Positions 16,134 to 24,947 of a DNA stretch of 31,051 nt are shown here, one piece after another; position 1 is the first letter of the stretch; every line of letters begins with the position of its first letter. The notes under the pieces are model-generated. The model did no database searches. It saw only the letters and a program-made list of their open reading frames with translations, and was not told where the DNA came from. The stretch spans positions 1 to 31,051 of the forward strand of contig JAZGAE010000022.1 of NCBI GenBank assembly GCA_036475545.1, in the 5' to 3' direction. This DNA comes from JAZGAE01 sp036475545 (GTDB lineage: Bacteria; Pseudomonadota; Alphaproteobacteria; DATDPM01). A program made the position numbers and the translations under genes.

Positions 16134-16394
16134 CCCGCCGACAGGCCCTTCCGGCGGGCCCCCGCCGACGGACCAGGGATCGGAGGATGACGCAAAGGTC
16201 AAGAACCGGCTCGTCTTTGCGCCCCCGACCCCAGGCGGCGACTCCCTCTCCATCAGACCGGTTCCGGTGACGGGGTTGGGCGGCTCGCCGCGATACCGCG
16301 GCGAGCGGTGGAGGCAAGGGCGCCTGGGCCGAGCGGGTCCGGGTCAACCGGTGAAGACGGGAATCCCCGGAGGGGAAGGCATCATCGCGAGGCC
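16134..16394. other. spacer between arsC and the M28 peptidase gene
   Basis: I see no credible gene, RNA or terminator in these 261 bases. An open frame crosses it but has low-complexity, frame-shadow composition. Confidence 0.5.
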
Positions 16395-17273
16395 ATGACG
16401 GAAGGGAAGAAGGCTCTCGAGGAGGCGCTGGGCCGGCATCTCGCGAAGCTCTGCGTCGAGATCGGCCCGCGGTCGACCCTGCAACCCGACGCTCTCGCGG
16501 AGGCGCGGCGCTACATCCGGACCGCGTTCGAGGGCGCCGGGCTCGATGTCACGGAGCAGGATTACAGCTACCTGCGCCAGTCCGTGGCGAACGTGATCGC
16601 GACGCCCCGCGAGTCGGCCACGGCGCCGGCCTACTACGTGGTCGGCGCCCATTACGACACCGTCCCCCAAACGCCCGGCGCCGACGACAATGCGAGCGCC
16701 GTCGCCGTGTTGATCGAGCTGGGCCGGCGCCTGGCCGAGAGAGGCGCTCCGGCGCCGGTGCGGCTCGTCGCCTTCACCCTCGAGGAGCCGCCGAGCTACA
16801 TGACCCGCCACCAGGGAAGCCGCGTATTCGTGCGCGAGCTGCGGGGCAGCGGCGAGCGGGTCCTGGGCGCGGTCGTGCTCGAGATGGTCGGGTATACGAC
16901 GCCGAAGCAGCATTACCCGTGGTTCTTGCGCTGGGCCGGGTACCCCAGGGAGGGCAACTTCATCGGAATCGTCGGAAACTGGGGCTCGCGCCCTTTCGGC
17001 GAGACCGTTCTCGGGGGATTCCGGCGCAACCCGGCGTTGCCCGTCGAATCGCTTTTCGTGCCCTTCAACGGCTGGGTCGTGCCCGCGACGCGGTTCAGCG
17101 ACCATGCCTCGTTCTGGGATCGGGGCTTGCCGGCGGTGATGGTCACCGACACCGCGTTCTTCCGCAATCACAACTACCACGCCCCCAGCGACACGCCGGA
17201 CACGCTCGATCTCTCCTTCATGGCGGAGCTGGTGACCAGCCTCGAGCTGGCCCTCGCCGAGCTCGCGGCGTAG
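16395..17273 (+). CDS. M28 family zinc peptidase
   Basis: The 292-residue protein has the two-zinc M28 layout: H86 and D88 in GAHYDTV, bridging D97 in GADDNAS, catalytic E130 with E131 in FTLEEP, E163 in LEMVGY, and H262 in NHNYHAPSDTPDT. Position 163 is Glu, where many M28 enzymes have Asp; some bacterial LEMIGY-type members share this. The family removes N-terminal residues from peptides. No signal peptide is visible at the chosen ATG (16395), so a cytosolic peptidase is likely. The ATG is preferred over the longer frame from 16308 because homology begins after it. Confidence 0.88.
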   Translation: MTEGKKALEEALGRHLAKLCVEIGPRSTLQPDALAEARRYIRTAFEGAGLDVTEQDYSYLRQSVANVIATPRESATAPAYYVVGAHYDTVPQTPGADDNASAVAVLIELGRRLAERGAPAPVRLVAFTLEEPPSYMTRHQGSRVFVRELRGSGERVLGAVVLEMVGYTTPKQHYPWFLRWAGYPREGNFIGIVGNWGSRPFGETVLGGFRRNPALPVESLFVPFNGWVVPATRFSDHASFWDRGLPAVMVTDTAFFRNHNYHAPSDTPDTLDLSFMAELVTSLELALAELAA

Positions 17274-17392
17274 GCGGGAACGGCGGCACGCGCGCGCCGG
17301 GCCGGCGCTCGAATTCCGCCTACGCCCTGGGACTCCGGCGCTCGTCCGTGACGGCTGCCCCAAATCGAGTTGTGGGAAGCCGCGCGCCCGTG

Positions 17393-17401
17393 TGCTAGCC
17401 T
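17393..17401 (+). promoter_or_regulatory. possible -10 element of hspQ, close to the start codon
   Basis: TGCTAGCCT ends 7 bp before the hspQ ATG and resembles TGCTATGAT before folE and TGCTACCCT before the AsmA gene. If used, the transcript would be nearly leaderless; no ribosome site precedes the ATG. Confidence 0.35.
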
Positions 17402-17408
17402 CGCCGCC

Positions 17409-17729
17409 ATGACCGAAGAGGCAAAGGCCCGCTTCCGCGTCGGACAGATCATCCGCCACAGGCTGTTCCAATATCGCGGCGTCATCGTCGACGCGGACCC
17501 GGTCTTCTCCGGCACCGAGGAATGGTACGAGGAGATGGCCAAGTCGCGGCCGCCCAAGGACAAGCCGTGGTACCTCGTGCTGGTCCACGACGCGACCCAC
17601 TCGACATACGTGGCCGAGCTGAATCTCGAGCCGGACGAGTCGGCCCAGCCCGTCAACCATCACATGGTGGACGAAATCTTCACGGGGATCGAGGACGGCA
17701 CCTACGTCGTCCGCCAGTCGATCAACTGA
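17409..17729 (+). CDS. hspQ: heat shock protein HspQ (YccV-like, hemimethylated-DNA-binding family)
   Basis: The 106-residue product matches the family over its whole length: FRVGQIIRHRLFQYRGVIVDADP, then WYLVLVHDATHSTYVAELNL, and HHMVDEIFTGIEDGTYV near the end. In E. coli HspQ helps Lon-type proteolysis and affects DnaA stability and oriC; the alphaproteobacterial role is less known. The ATG at 17409 is the only start that fits. A heat-shock promoter is not evident: CCCCAAAT at about 17358 resembles half of a sigma-32 site, but its -35 partner is missing. Confidence 0.93.
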   Translation: MTEEAKARFRVGQIIRHRLFQYRGVIVDADPVFSGTEEWYEEMAKSRPPKDKPWYLVLVHDATHSTYVAELNLEPDESAQPVNHHMVDEIFTGIEDGTYVVRQSIN

Positions 17730-17950
17730 TCGCCCTTCACCCGGGCGCCGCCGGCCGGCACCACCCGCTCCACGCGCGTGCGGAACCCCGAAACGGCAGT
17801 TCCGGGTTCTTGCCGGACTCGAACTCGGGCCCGCCTCCCCGGCCGCCCCGCAGGGGCCACGAGCACGGGGGCCGCGAAGAAGCCGTTCCAGCGGCAAGGC
17901 GATGATCTGCTATTCTTCTGGAAACCTCACCTGGAGAGGGATCGTAGGCG

Positions 17951-20818
17951 TTGGTTCATCAGCGGAGCGGTCAAACCGGGGCGCCGGGCAAGGCCGAAGC
18001 GACGGCCAAGCTTCTCGAAGTCGTCGAGAGGTTGGCCACCGAGCTTCATCCGCATCTCAAGACCGCGGGCCCCGCAGCGCTCGACAGCTCACTGGATCGC
18101 GATCTTGCGTTCGACAGCCTGGGACGCGTGCAGCTTCTCGCGCGCATCGAACAGGCCTTCGACGTGGTGCTGCCCGAGCGTGTGCTCGTCACCGCCGACT
18201 CGCCTCGCGACTTGCTGCGGGAAGTGCTCCGCGCAAGAGGCGTGAGCGCGGCTTCCGTGGCGCCGGAGGTCCGCGAAAAGGTCGAGCTGGGCCTGGCGGA
18301 GCCCGCGCCCGAGAGCGCCGAGACGCTGGTGGACGTGTTGGACTGGCACGTGCGGGCCCATCCCGATCGGCCCCATATTCAGCTTTACAGCGACGTCGGC
18401 GAGGGCGAGGTCATCACCTACGGCGCCCTCAGACAGGGTGCGGAAAGGGTGGCGGCCGGCCTCCAGCGGCTGGACCTGCAGCCCGGAGAATCGGTGGCCA
18501 TCATGCTGGCCACGGGCCCCGACTACTTCGTGACCTTCTACGGAGTCCTGCTCGCGGGCGGCGTTCCGGTCCCCATTTACCCGCCGGCGCGGGTGACCCA
18601 GATCGAGGAACATTTGCGCCGCCACGTCAGCATCGTGAGCAACTGCCTTGCCGGGATTCTGGTCACCTTGGCGGAGGCGAAGCCGCTCGCGCAGTTGCTG
18701 CGGTCGCAGGTGGAGACGCTGCGGCACGTGGTGACCGTGGAGGAGGTTTGCACCCGGGCCGCGGCGTTCTCGGGTCCGGCGCTGCACGCCCAGGACACCG
18801 CCTTTCTGCAGTACACCTCCGGCAGCACCGGCACCCCCAAGGGGGTGGTGCTCTCTCATGGCAACCTGCTCGCCAACATCCGCGCCCTGGGAGAGGCGGT
18901 CCAGGTGCAGCCCTCCGACGTGTTCGTCAGCTGGTTGCCGCTTTACCACGACCTCGGCCTGATCGGCGCCTGGCTGGCGAGCCTGTATCACTCCCTGATG
19001 CTGGTCGTGATGTCGCCGCTCGCCATGCTCGCCCGGCCCCAGCGGTGGCTTTGGGCGATCCACCGTTACCACGGGACCCTGTCGGGAGGGCCCAACTTCG
19101 CCTACGAGCTGTGCCTGCGCGCAATCAAGGACGAGGACATCGCCGGCCTGGACCTGAGTTCGTGGCGCGTCGCCTTCAACGGGGCCGAGTCGGTGAGCCC
19201 CGACACCGTCGCGCGGTTTTGCGAGCGATTCGCCAAGTACGGCTTCAGGCGCGAGGCGATGGCGCCGGCCTACGGGCTCGCGGAATGCACCGTGGGCCTT
19301 GCATTTCCGCCACTCGGGCGCGGCCCCTTGATCGACAGGATCGAGCGCGCGCCGTTCCAGCGGGACGGCCGCGCCATCCCCGCCGCCGAGGGGGCCGGGA
19401 ACGTGCGCCGCTTCGTCGCGTGCGGGCTTCCGCTGCGGGGCCACGACATCCGCATCGTCGACTCCGCCGGCCGCGAGCTTCCGGAACGCGAGCAAGGACG
19501 GCTCCAGTTCCGCGGTCCGTCCGCGACAAGCGGCTACTTCCGAAATCCCGAAGAAACTCGTGCCCTGTTCCACGACGACTGGCTGGACTCCGGCGACCGG
19601 GCCTACATCGCAGACGGCGAGGTCTACATCACCGGCCGCACGAAGGACATCATCATCCGCGCCGGCCGCAACATTTATCCCGATGAGCTGGAGCGTGCGG
19701 TCGGCGCCATTGCCGGGATTCGCGAGGGCAGCGTGGCCGTGTTCGGCGGCGCCGACCCGGAAACGGGCACCGAGCGGCTCGTGGTACTGGCCGAGACCGA
19801 GATCGAGGATCCGCAAACGCTGGACCAACTGCGCGCCCGCATCAATGCCGTCGCGACCGAGTTGATCGGTCAGCCGCCCGACGACGTGGTCTTCGCGCCG
19901 CCCAACTCCGTCCTCAAGACTCCGAGCGGGAAGGTTCGGCGCGGCGCCACCCGCGAGGTTTTCGAGCGCGGCCTTCTGGGCAAGCCACGGCGGACGGTGT
20001 GGTTGCAGGTGACGCGCCTCGCGCTGGCGGCGGTGGTGCCGCAACTGCGCCGGGCCCTGCGCGCCGTGTCGGCGCTGTTGTACGGCGGCTACGTCTGGAT
20101 CCTCTTCGGGCTGCTGGGTGTTCCCGTTTGGCTTACCGTCGCCGTGCTGCCGCGCCCCTCCTGGCGTTGGTCCGTGATACGCGGCGGGATACGCTGTCTG
20201 GCCCGGGCCTCGGGCACGCCGCTAACGGTCCACGGGCTGGAGAACCTTCCGCCCCGCGGCCAGCCTTGCGTGTTCGTCGCCAATCACGCCAGTCACCTCG
20301 ACGGCTACGTCCTGGCCGCGACCCTCCCCCGCGAACTCGGCTTCGTCGCCAAGGTGGAGCTGACCGAGTCGCTCATCACCCGTGTGCTCCTGAGCCGCAT
20401 GAACACCGAATTCGTAGACCGTTTCGACAAGGAGGCGGGCATCGCCGGTGCCCGGCGTGTGATCCAGTCCGCGGTGGCTGGCCGTTCGTTGGTGTTTTTC
20501 GCCGAAGGCACCTTCATTCGCACGCCCGGATTGCTCCCCTTCCACATGGGCGCTTTCGTGGCCGCCGTGGACGCCGGAATCCCGGTGGTTCCGGTCGCGA
20601 TCTCGGGGACCCGCTCGATACTGCGTTCGGAGTCCTGGCTTCCTCGCCGCGGAGCGATCACCGTCACCATCGACAAACCGATCGACCCGAAGACGGTCGA
20701 AGCGGCCGACTCGTGGGAGGCGGCGCTCAAGCTTCGGGAGGCGACCCGCAGCCGGATCCTGCGCCACTGCGGCGAACCGGACCTGGAGCACGTCAGGCCG
20801 CCGATCTGGGCCCCATGA
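17951..20818 (+). CDS. three-domain lipid enzyme: acyl carrier + fatty acyl-AMP ligase + PlsC acyltransferase
   Basis: The 955-residue protein joins three modules. Residues 20-98 form an acyl-carrier domain with S56 in FDSLG as the phosphopantetheine site. Residues 125-675 are an AMP-forming ligase of the fatty acyl-AMP ligase type, with P-loop YTSGSTGTPKG (288-298), YGLAE (441-445), DSGD (546-549) and catalytic K661. Helices at about 705-733 lead to a PlsC-type acyltransferase with NHASHLD (778-784), FAEGTF (850-855) and VPVAISGTR (880-888). The likely job is to activate a free fatty acid, load it on the built-in carrier and transfer it to a lysophospholipid or similar acceptor at the inner membrane. 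E. coli Aas combines the last two activities in the reverse order and has no carrier domain. The start is TTG at 17951, with GGAGAGG 12 nt upstream. The acceptor is unknown. Confidence 0.88.
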   Translation: MVHQRSGQTGAPGKAEATAKLLEVVERLATELHPHLKTAGPAALDSSLDRDLAFDSLGRVQLLARIEQAFDVVLPERVLVTADSPRDLLREVLRARGVSAASVAPEVREKVELGLAEPAPESAETLVDVLDWHVRAHPDRPHIQLYSDVGEGEVITYGALRQGAERVAAGLQRLDLQPGESVAIMLATGPDYFVTFYGVLLAGGVPVPIYPPARVTQIEEHLRRHVSIVSNCLAGILVTLAEAKPLAQLLRSQVETLRHVVTVEEVCTRAAAFSGPALHAQDTAFLQYTSGSTGTPKGVVLSHGNLLANIRALGEAVQVQPSDVFVSWLPLYHDLGLIGAWLASLYHSLMLVVMSPLAMLARPQRWLWAIHRYHGTLSGGPNFAYELCLRAIKDEDIAGLDLSSWRVAFNGAESVSPDTVARFCERFAKYGFRREAMAPAYGLAECTVGLAFPPLGRGPLIDRIERAPFQRDGRAIPAAEGAGNVRRFVACGLPLRGHDIRIVDSAGRELPEREQGRLQFRGPSATSGYFRNPEETRALFHDDWLDSGDRAYIADGEVYITGRTKDIIIRAGRNIYPDELERAVGAIAGIREGSVAVFGGADPETGTERLVVLAETEIEDPQTLDQLRARINAVATELIGQPPDDVVFAPPNSVLKTPSGKVRRGATREVFERGLLGKPRRTVWLQVTRLALAAVVPQLRRALRAVSALLYGGYVWILFGLLGVPVWLTVAVLPRPSWRWSVIRGGIRCLARASGTPLTVHGLENLPPRGQPCVFVANHASHLDGYVLAATLPRELGFVAKVELTESLITRVLLSRMNTEFVDRFDKEAGIAGARRVIQSAVAGRSLVFFAEGTFIRTPGLLPFHMGAFVAAVDAGIPVVPVAISGTRSILRSESWLPRRGAITVTIDKPIDPKTVEAADSWEAALKLREATRSRILRHCGEPDLEHVRPPIWAP

Positions 20819-20985
20819 GCGATCCCGCGCACCTTCGCAAGACGCACCGAGGTGACCGGCCGTCGCCCACCGCGCCCGTTGCGAGCTCCCGGCCGAGGCG
20901 AAGCCCCAATCTCCGAGGCAACCGGAACGAAACGCAAATGCCCCGTGCACATACGCAAGGCCTGCGGCGTCCCTGGTTGGGGCCG

Positions 20986-21573
20986 ATGTCGGTTGCGCCC
21001 AACCCTGGGCTGCTCGGCCGTAGCCGCTCACGGCCCGTCGAAGCGTGCGGTTTGGGGCGTGGCGGACGAAGCACCATCAAACGCCGGGTCTTGCAGGCGT
21101 TCGTTGCGGGGCTGGGCGCGTGGGGCTTGCCGGGCGCCGTCTCCGTCCTGATGCTCGCGGCCAGCCCTGCCGCGGGGGCCGAGTTCCTCATCGAGATCAG
21201 GGGCTCGCCCGCGCTCCAGTTTCGCGGCGACTGCGTGGTCGTGAACGAGGCCGGCGACAACGGGAGCGCGAAGTTCCGCGGACTCATTCCGAAAAGCTAT
21301 GTCGTGGACGGGGCCGCGGTGTCCTGCTCCATTCAAAAGTGGGACGCCTTCGGCCGCCTCAAGGTCAAGCTGTTCATGGACGACGAGCTTATCGCGCGGG
21401 CGGACACCGCCGCGGCCTTCAACTGGGTCACCGTGCGCAGCGCCGGGCCATGGGGCCGCCCCGCGGCCGTCCGCGGCGCGAATCCGCTGTTTTCGATCCG
21501 CCGCAGCTCACGCTCCGGGATCGTGCCGCCCTTCTCGACCAGCCCGGTTCCGTCCCTGAAGCCCGGGCGGTGA
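20986..21573 (+). CDS. secreted hypothetical protein
   Basis: The frame contains a clear export signal: basic STIKRRVLQ, a hydrophobic stretch and a signal-peptidase site at ASPAAGA, before EFLIEIRGSP. The mature domain of about 90 residues is beta-rich (LQFRGDCVVVNEAG, KLFMDDELIARAD) with two cysteines that could pair in the periplasm. I do not recognise the family. The start is uncertain: ATG 20986 gives 195 residues and a long N-region, TTG 21052 gives 173 residues and a more normal signal peptide, and ATG 20815 overlaps the stop of the preceding lipid gene in ATGA. None has a good ribosome site. It may be cotranscribed with that gene. Confidence 0.6.
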   Translation: MSVAPNPGLLGRSRSRPVEACGLGRGGRSTIKRRVLQAFVAGLGAWGLPGAVSVLMLAASPAAGAEFLIEIRGSPALQFRGDCVVVNEAGDNGSAKFRGLIPKSYVVDGAAVSCSIQKWDAFGRLKVKLFMDDELIARADTAAAFNWVTVRSAGPWGRPAAVRGANPLFSIRRSSRSGIVPPFSTSPVPSLKPGR

Positions 21574-21732
21574 CACAGTCGCCTTGTCCGATCGCGCTCA
21601 ACCGCCCGTGCGGTCAGGCCGCGAACACGGCCAAGCGATCCGCGCTCGCCCGGGGCCGCCGCGGTTCCCCAACCCCTCCGAGAGGGACGGGCGAGCGGAG
21701 CCGATGAGCCGAGCGTTCGGGTATGGTGGGCG

Positions 21733-22008
21733 TTAGTCTCCCTCTCCGGTACCGCCCGTGGCTTCGAGCGCAACCGAATCGCCGGCGATCAGGAAAACGA
21801 CCTCGCCGTTCGACGCCTTGTACGTCCATTTTTCTATCGGACCGAACTTGCTGACGTCGTCGGGCTTGCCCACGGCCGCTTCCAGTTCGGCCTTGGTCGA
21901 GGCGTTTTCCGCCCTCTCGAGAATGTCCTGCTTGGTGGGCTCGCCGCAGGCCGTGAGCGCAAGTAACACTCCGGCCAAAACAACGTTCCGAAGTACGCGT
22001 TTCCCCAT
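21733..22008 (-). CDS. small lipoprotein, SmpA/BamE-like fold possible
   Basis: The 91-residue product has a signal peptide with lipobox LALTAC and lipidated C21. The mature part, KAELEAAVGKPDD...WTYKASNGEVVFLI, resembles the short helix-plus-strand pattern of SmpA/OmlA-type lipoproteins (G-K-P followed by an aromatic strand), but the match is weak. GGGAGG lies 7 nt before the ATG, an excellent ribosome site. A possible promoter is TTCTGG, 17 nt, TATGAC (22044-22072, minus strand). It diverges from the AsmA gene. Confidence 0.8.
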   Translation of the reverse strand: MGKRVLRNVVLAGVLLALTACGEPTKQDILERAENASTKAELEAAVGKPDDVSKFGPIEKWTYKASNGEVVFLIAGDSVALEATGGTGEGD

Positions 22009-22462
22009 TTGGGACCTCCCCTTCGCTGGAGTCGAGGCCGATGGTCATACATGCCCGGCGCGTTGTCCAGAACCTTGGCCCGATCGGCCCACGCCGCACG
22101 GCCGCAGGCCGCCCGAGGGCCTGTCCGCGACGGTTCGCGGGAGAGCCGGGCTCAAGCGGGGGGAATCGGGCGCCGTGATTTCCAATGGCGGGCGGCGTCC
22201 GTCGCCCTCGACGACGGCGCCGGCGGAGTGGCGGCCGGGCGGGGATATCCACCGAGGCTTTGCCGAACCCGGCGGTGTGCTACCCTAATGATCAGGAAGG
22301 CTTCGTTCGTCTCCGAAAATCCGGTACGGAGATGGCCCGCTCCCGAACGGGACCACGACCGGAGACCGGGCGCGGAGACCAAGCAAGCTACCTCGGCAAC
22401 CGCACCGGGGCGGCATCGCCGGGCCCGGCACGCGCGCCGAACGCCACAGGGAGGGGCTCGTC
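22009..22462. other. divergent intergenic region between the small lipoprotein and AsmA genes
   Basis: These 454 bases hold no convincing gene. The left part should contain the lipoprotein promoter (minus strand). At 22278-22286 the plus strand has TGCTACCCT, a possible -10 element for the AsmA gene with a leader of about 170 nt. Short open frames here are compositional shadows. Confidence 0.45.
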
Positions 22463-24514
22463 ATGAAGAAAATCATATGGATTCTCGTTGCTCTCGTCGT
22501 CGTGGTCGTCGCGGCGGCGCTGATCGTTCCCTTCTTCATCCCCGTCGAGACCTACAAGGAACAGATCGCGCTGCAGGTGCGCGACAAGACCGGCCGCGAC
22601 CTTGCGATCGACGGCCCGGTGCGCTTCTCGCTACTGCCGAGCCTTGAGCTCGAAGTGCACGACGTGACGTTTTCCAACGCCCCCGGCGGCCGCGCCCCTG
22701 AGATGGCGAAGCTCTCCCAGCTCCGGATTCAGCTCGAGCTCCTTCCCCTGATCCGCGGCGAGGTCGAGGTCGGGAGTTTCGTGCTCGTGGACGCCGTCAT
22801 TCACCTAGAGGTCGACGAGAACGGGCGGCCGAACTGGGAGTTCGCTGCAGCGCCGGCCGCGGCACCCGCGCCGGAAGCGGAAAAGCCCGCGGGCAAGGCG
22901 CCGGGCGCACCGGGGCTCGCGGACATCCGCTTGGGCGACGTGCGCCTGGTGAACGGGACCGTCAGCTATTTCGACGCCAGAAGCGGCGAGACCCTCGATC
23001 TCAGCGGCATCAACATGAAGGTCTCGCTCCCGGATCTCGACAGCCCGCTCGAGGTTGACGGCGAGGTGGTCTGGAACGACGAGAAGGTGGAAATGGAAGT
23101 CTGGGCGGAAAGGCCGCGGCAACTCGTCGAGGGCGGGACCACGGCGGTTAATTTCCGGGTCGGCTCGAAGCACGTCGCGCTCGAATACGAGGGCAGCCTA
23201 AGCGTCGGCGAGCCGCTCGAGGCGGCGGGCGCGGTCGAACTCGATGTCCCCTCGATCCGCGAACTCGCGGCCTGGGCGGGCAAGCCGCTGGAGGCGGAGG
23301 GGTCCGGATTCGGCCCCCTCAGCGTCAAGGGTAAGGTCGGCGTCGAGGGCAAGAAATACACCTTCACGGGCGCGAAGCTGGCGCTCGATACGATGACGGC
23401 GGACGGCGAGTTCGCGGTGGACCTGACGTCGGCCCGGCCGTATGTGAAGGCGCGGCTCGATGTGGACCGGATCGACGTCAATACCTACATGCCGCCGCCG
23501 GCCGAGGCGGAAGAGCCGGCGCAGCCCGCGCCGGAGGCGGCACCCACCCCGGCAGACTGGAGCGACGAGCCCATCGACGTGAGTTGGCTCAACGCGGCCG
23601 ACGCCGATCTCTCCTTGAGCGCCGGGGCCATTCTCGTCCAGGACATGAAGATCGGGCGAAGTGCCCTCACCGTGGCCTTGAAGGATGGGCGCATGGTGGT
23701 CGACCTGACCGAGCTGGCGCTCTACCAAGGCAAGGCGACGGCCCACCTGGTCGTGGACGGGTCCGGCGAGGTTCCCGCCGTCGAGAAGAAATTCGATCTC
23801 GTGGGCGTGCAGGCGGAACCGCTCTTGAGGGACGCCGCGGGGTTCGACCGGCTTGAAGGCACCGCGAACGGCAACATCTCTATCTCCGCCAGGGGCCACA
23901 GCCAGCGCGAGATGGTCAAGGCCCTCAACGGATCGGGCGCCATCAAGTTCACCGACGGCGCCATCAAGGGCATCAACATCGCGGCGATGGTCCGCAACGT
24001 GAAGTCGGCCTTCCTGGACAAGGGAGCGCGCGAAGCCCAGAAGACCGACTTCGCCGAACTGTCGGGAACCTTCCGGATCGAGAAGGGCGTCTTGCGCAAC
24101 GACGACCTCAAGTTGCTCAACCCGCTGCTTCGGGTGAACGGGGCCGGGACGGCGGACATGCCGAAGCGCACCGTCAACTACCGGCTCGAGCCCAAGGCGG
24201 TGGCGACGATCGAGGGCCAGGAGGGAGAGGAAGACCTGAGGGGCATCACGGTTCCGGTGATCATCGAGGGCCCGTGGCACGACCTCAGCTACCGGCCCGA
24301 CCTCACTGGAATGCTGGGGGAAGCGCTCAAGGACCCCACCAAGGCGCTCGAAGGCGCCAAGGAGGCGGTGGAGGGCCTCAAGGAAGGCGTGACCGGGGGG
24401 ATCGGCGGCATGCTCGAGGACGTCGTGAAACCGGAGGCCCCGACCACAGAAGCGCCGGCCGACTCACCGCTTCCCGACCCGCTGGAGGGCATGAAGCGCC
24501 TCTTCGGCGAGTAG
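22463..24514 (+). CDS. AsmA family envelope protein
   Basis: The 683-residue protein has one N-terminal membrane helix (about 4-26). The AsmA opening follows: LQVRDKTGRDLAIDGPVRF, then SLLPSLELEVHDVTFSNAPG. The C-terminal AsmA block, with GSGAIKFTDGAIKGINI at about 490-506, is present too. AsmA-like proteins span the periplasm as long beta-groove bridges and are implicated in outer-membrane lipid homeostasis. Two Ala/Pro/Glu-rich linkers (about 130-153 and 342-365) separate the domains, and the C-terminus is Pro/Glu-rich. GGGAGGGG precedes the ATG. The neighbouring genes are also envelope genes. Confidence 0.92.
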   Translation: MKKIIWILVALVVVVVAAALIVPFFIPVETYKEQIALQVRDKTGRDLAIDGPVRFSLLPSLELEVHDVTFSNAPGGRAPEMAKLSQLRIQLELLPLIRGEVEVGSFVLVDAVIHLEVDENGRPNWEFAAAPAAAPAPEAEKPAGKAPGAPGLADIRLGDVRLVNGTVSYFDARSGETLDLSGINMKVSLPDLDSPLEVDGEVVWNDEKVEMEVWAERPRQLVEGGTTAVNFRVGSKHVALEYEGSLSVGEPLEAAGAVELDVPSIRELAAWAGKPLEAEGSGFGPLSVKGKVGVEGKKYTFTGAKLALDTMTADGEFAVDLTSARPYVKARLDVDRIDVNTYMPPPAEAEEPAQPAPEAAPTPADWSDEPIDVSWLNAADADLSLSAGAILVQDMKIGRSALTVALKDGRMVVDLTELALYQGKATAHLVVDGSGEVPAVEKKFDLVGVQAEPLLRDAAGFDRLEGTANGNISISARGHSQREMVKALNGSGAIKFTDGAIKGINIAAMVRNVKSAFLDKGAREAQKTDFAELSGTFRIEKGVLRNDDLKLLNPLLRVNGAGTADMPKRTVNYRLEPKAVATIEGQEGEEDLRGITVPVIIEGPWHDLSYRPDLTGMLGEALKDPTKALEGAKEAVEGLKEGVTGGIGGMLEDVVKPEAPTTEAPADSPLPDPLEGMKRLFGE

Positions 24515-24870
24515 GGGAACAAACAGAAAAGGCCTGGGCCCTAACCGTCAAGCCATGTTGAATTGGAAGCATCACTACTCAGCAAGCGCGCGATAACCGG
24601 TGGCGCGTTTGTCGGAGTCCGGGGCCCCGGGCATGTTTGCTGCGCACGATCGTCACCTATTTGCGCGTTGGTGGGCGTCGAGACCGACCAACCTTTCGCC
24701 ATCGAGCAGGTGAGTCTCGAGAAACAGCGCGACGGGCTGAGTGAAGCGTGGGTCGCGAGGATCAAGAGCGAGGCAGGATACTGATCCACTCGCAAGACTA
24801 TGACCGGCCGCGTCCTGCGCCGGTTGAAGTGTCGCCCAGCGCCGATTCGCCGAGTATGTGCAAGAGCGAG
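24515..24870. other. gene-poor region between the AsmA gene and tRNA-Arg
   Basis: The 356 bases are somewhat less GC-rich than the neighbours. A 73-codon plus-strand frame (24563-24784) ends in a protein-like stretch (FAIEQVSLEKQRDGLSEAW), but I recognise no family and see no ribosome site; it could be a remnant of a displaced gene. No terminator is visible after the AsmA gene. Confidence 0.35.
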
Positions 24871-24947
24871 TGGCGCGCCCGAGAGGACTCGAACCTCCAA
24901 CCCCCAGATCCGTAATCTGGTGCTCTATCCAATTGAGCTACGGGCGC
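24871..24947 (-). tRNA. tRNA-Arg (anticodon ACG)
   Basis: Reverse-strand sequence starts GCGCCCGTAGCTCAATTGG and ends CGGGCGCGCCA: a 7-bp acceptor stem, discriminator G and encoded CCA (24871-24873). The anticodon stem CCAGA/TCTGG encloses the loop TTACGGA, so the anticodon is ACG; A34 would be edited to inosine by TadA. The T arm contains GGTTCGAGTCC. Length is 77 nt. A weak promoter (TTGCCG, 18 nt, TTAAAG on the minus strand) lies just upstream. Confidence 0.96.

Noticed and set aside
17340..17408. Sigma-32 heat-shock promoter for hspQ
   Set aside because: CCCCAAAT resembles a sigma-32 -10 box, but no CTTGAA-like -35 box lies at the required distance.
18089..20044. 651-codon minus-strand frame opposite the lipid fusion gene
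   Set aside because: The plus strand carries ligase and carrier motifs in order; the antisense frame has none.
24600..24625. Decayed att copy of the tRNA-Arg 3' end (TGGCGCG followed by a GGAGTCC-like stretch)
   Set aside because: Only seven consecutive bases match the tRNA end; the rest diverges, so chance is as likely.
24541..24900. Minus-strand 119-codon frame running out of tRNA-Arg
   Set aside because: It begins MEVRVLSGAPLA inside the tRNA, a well-known artefact of translating tRNA 3' ends.
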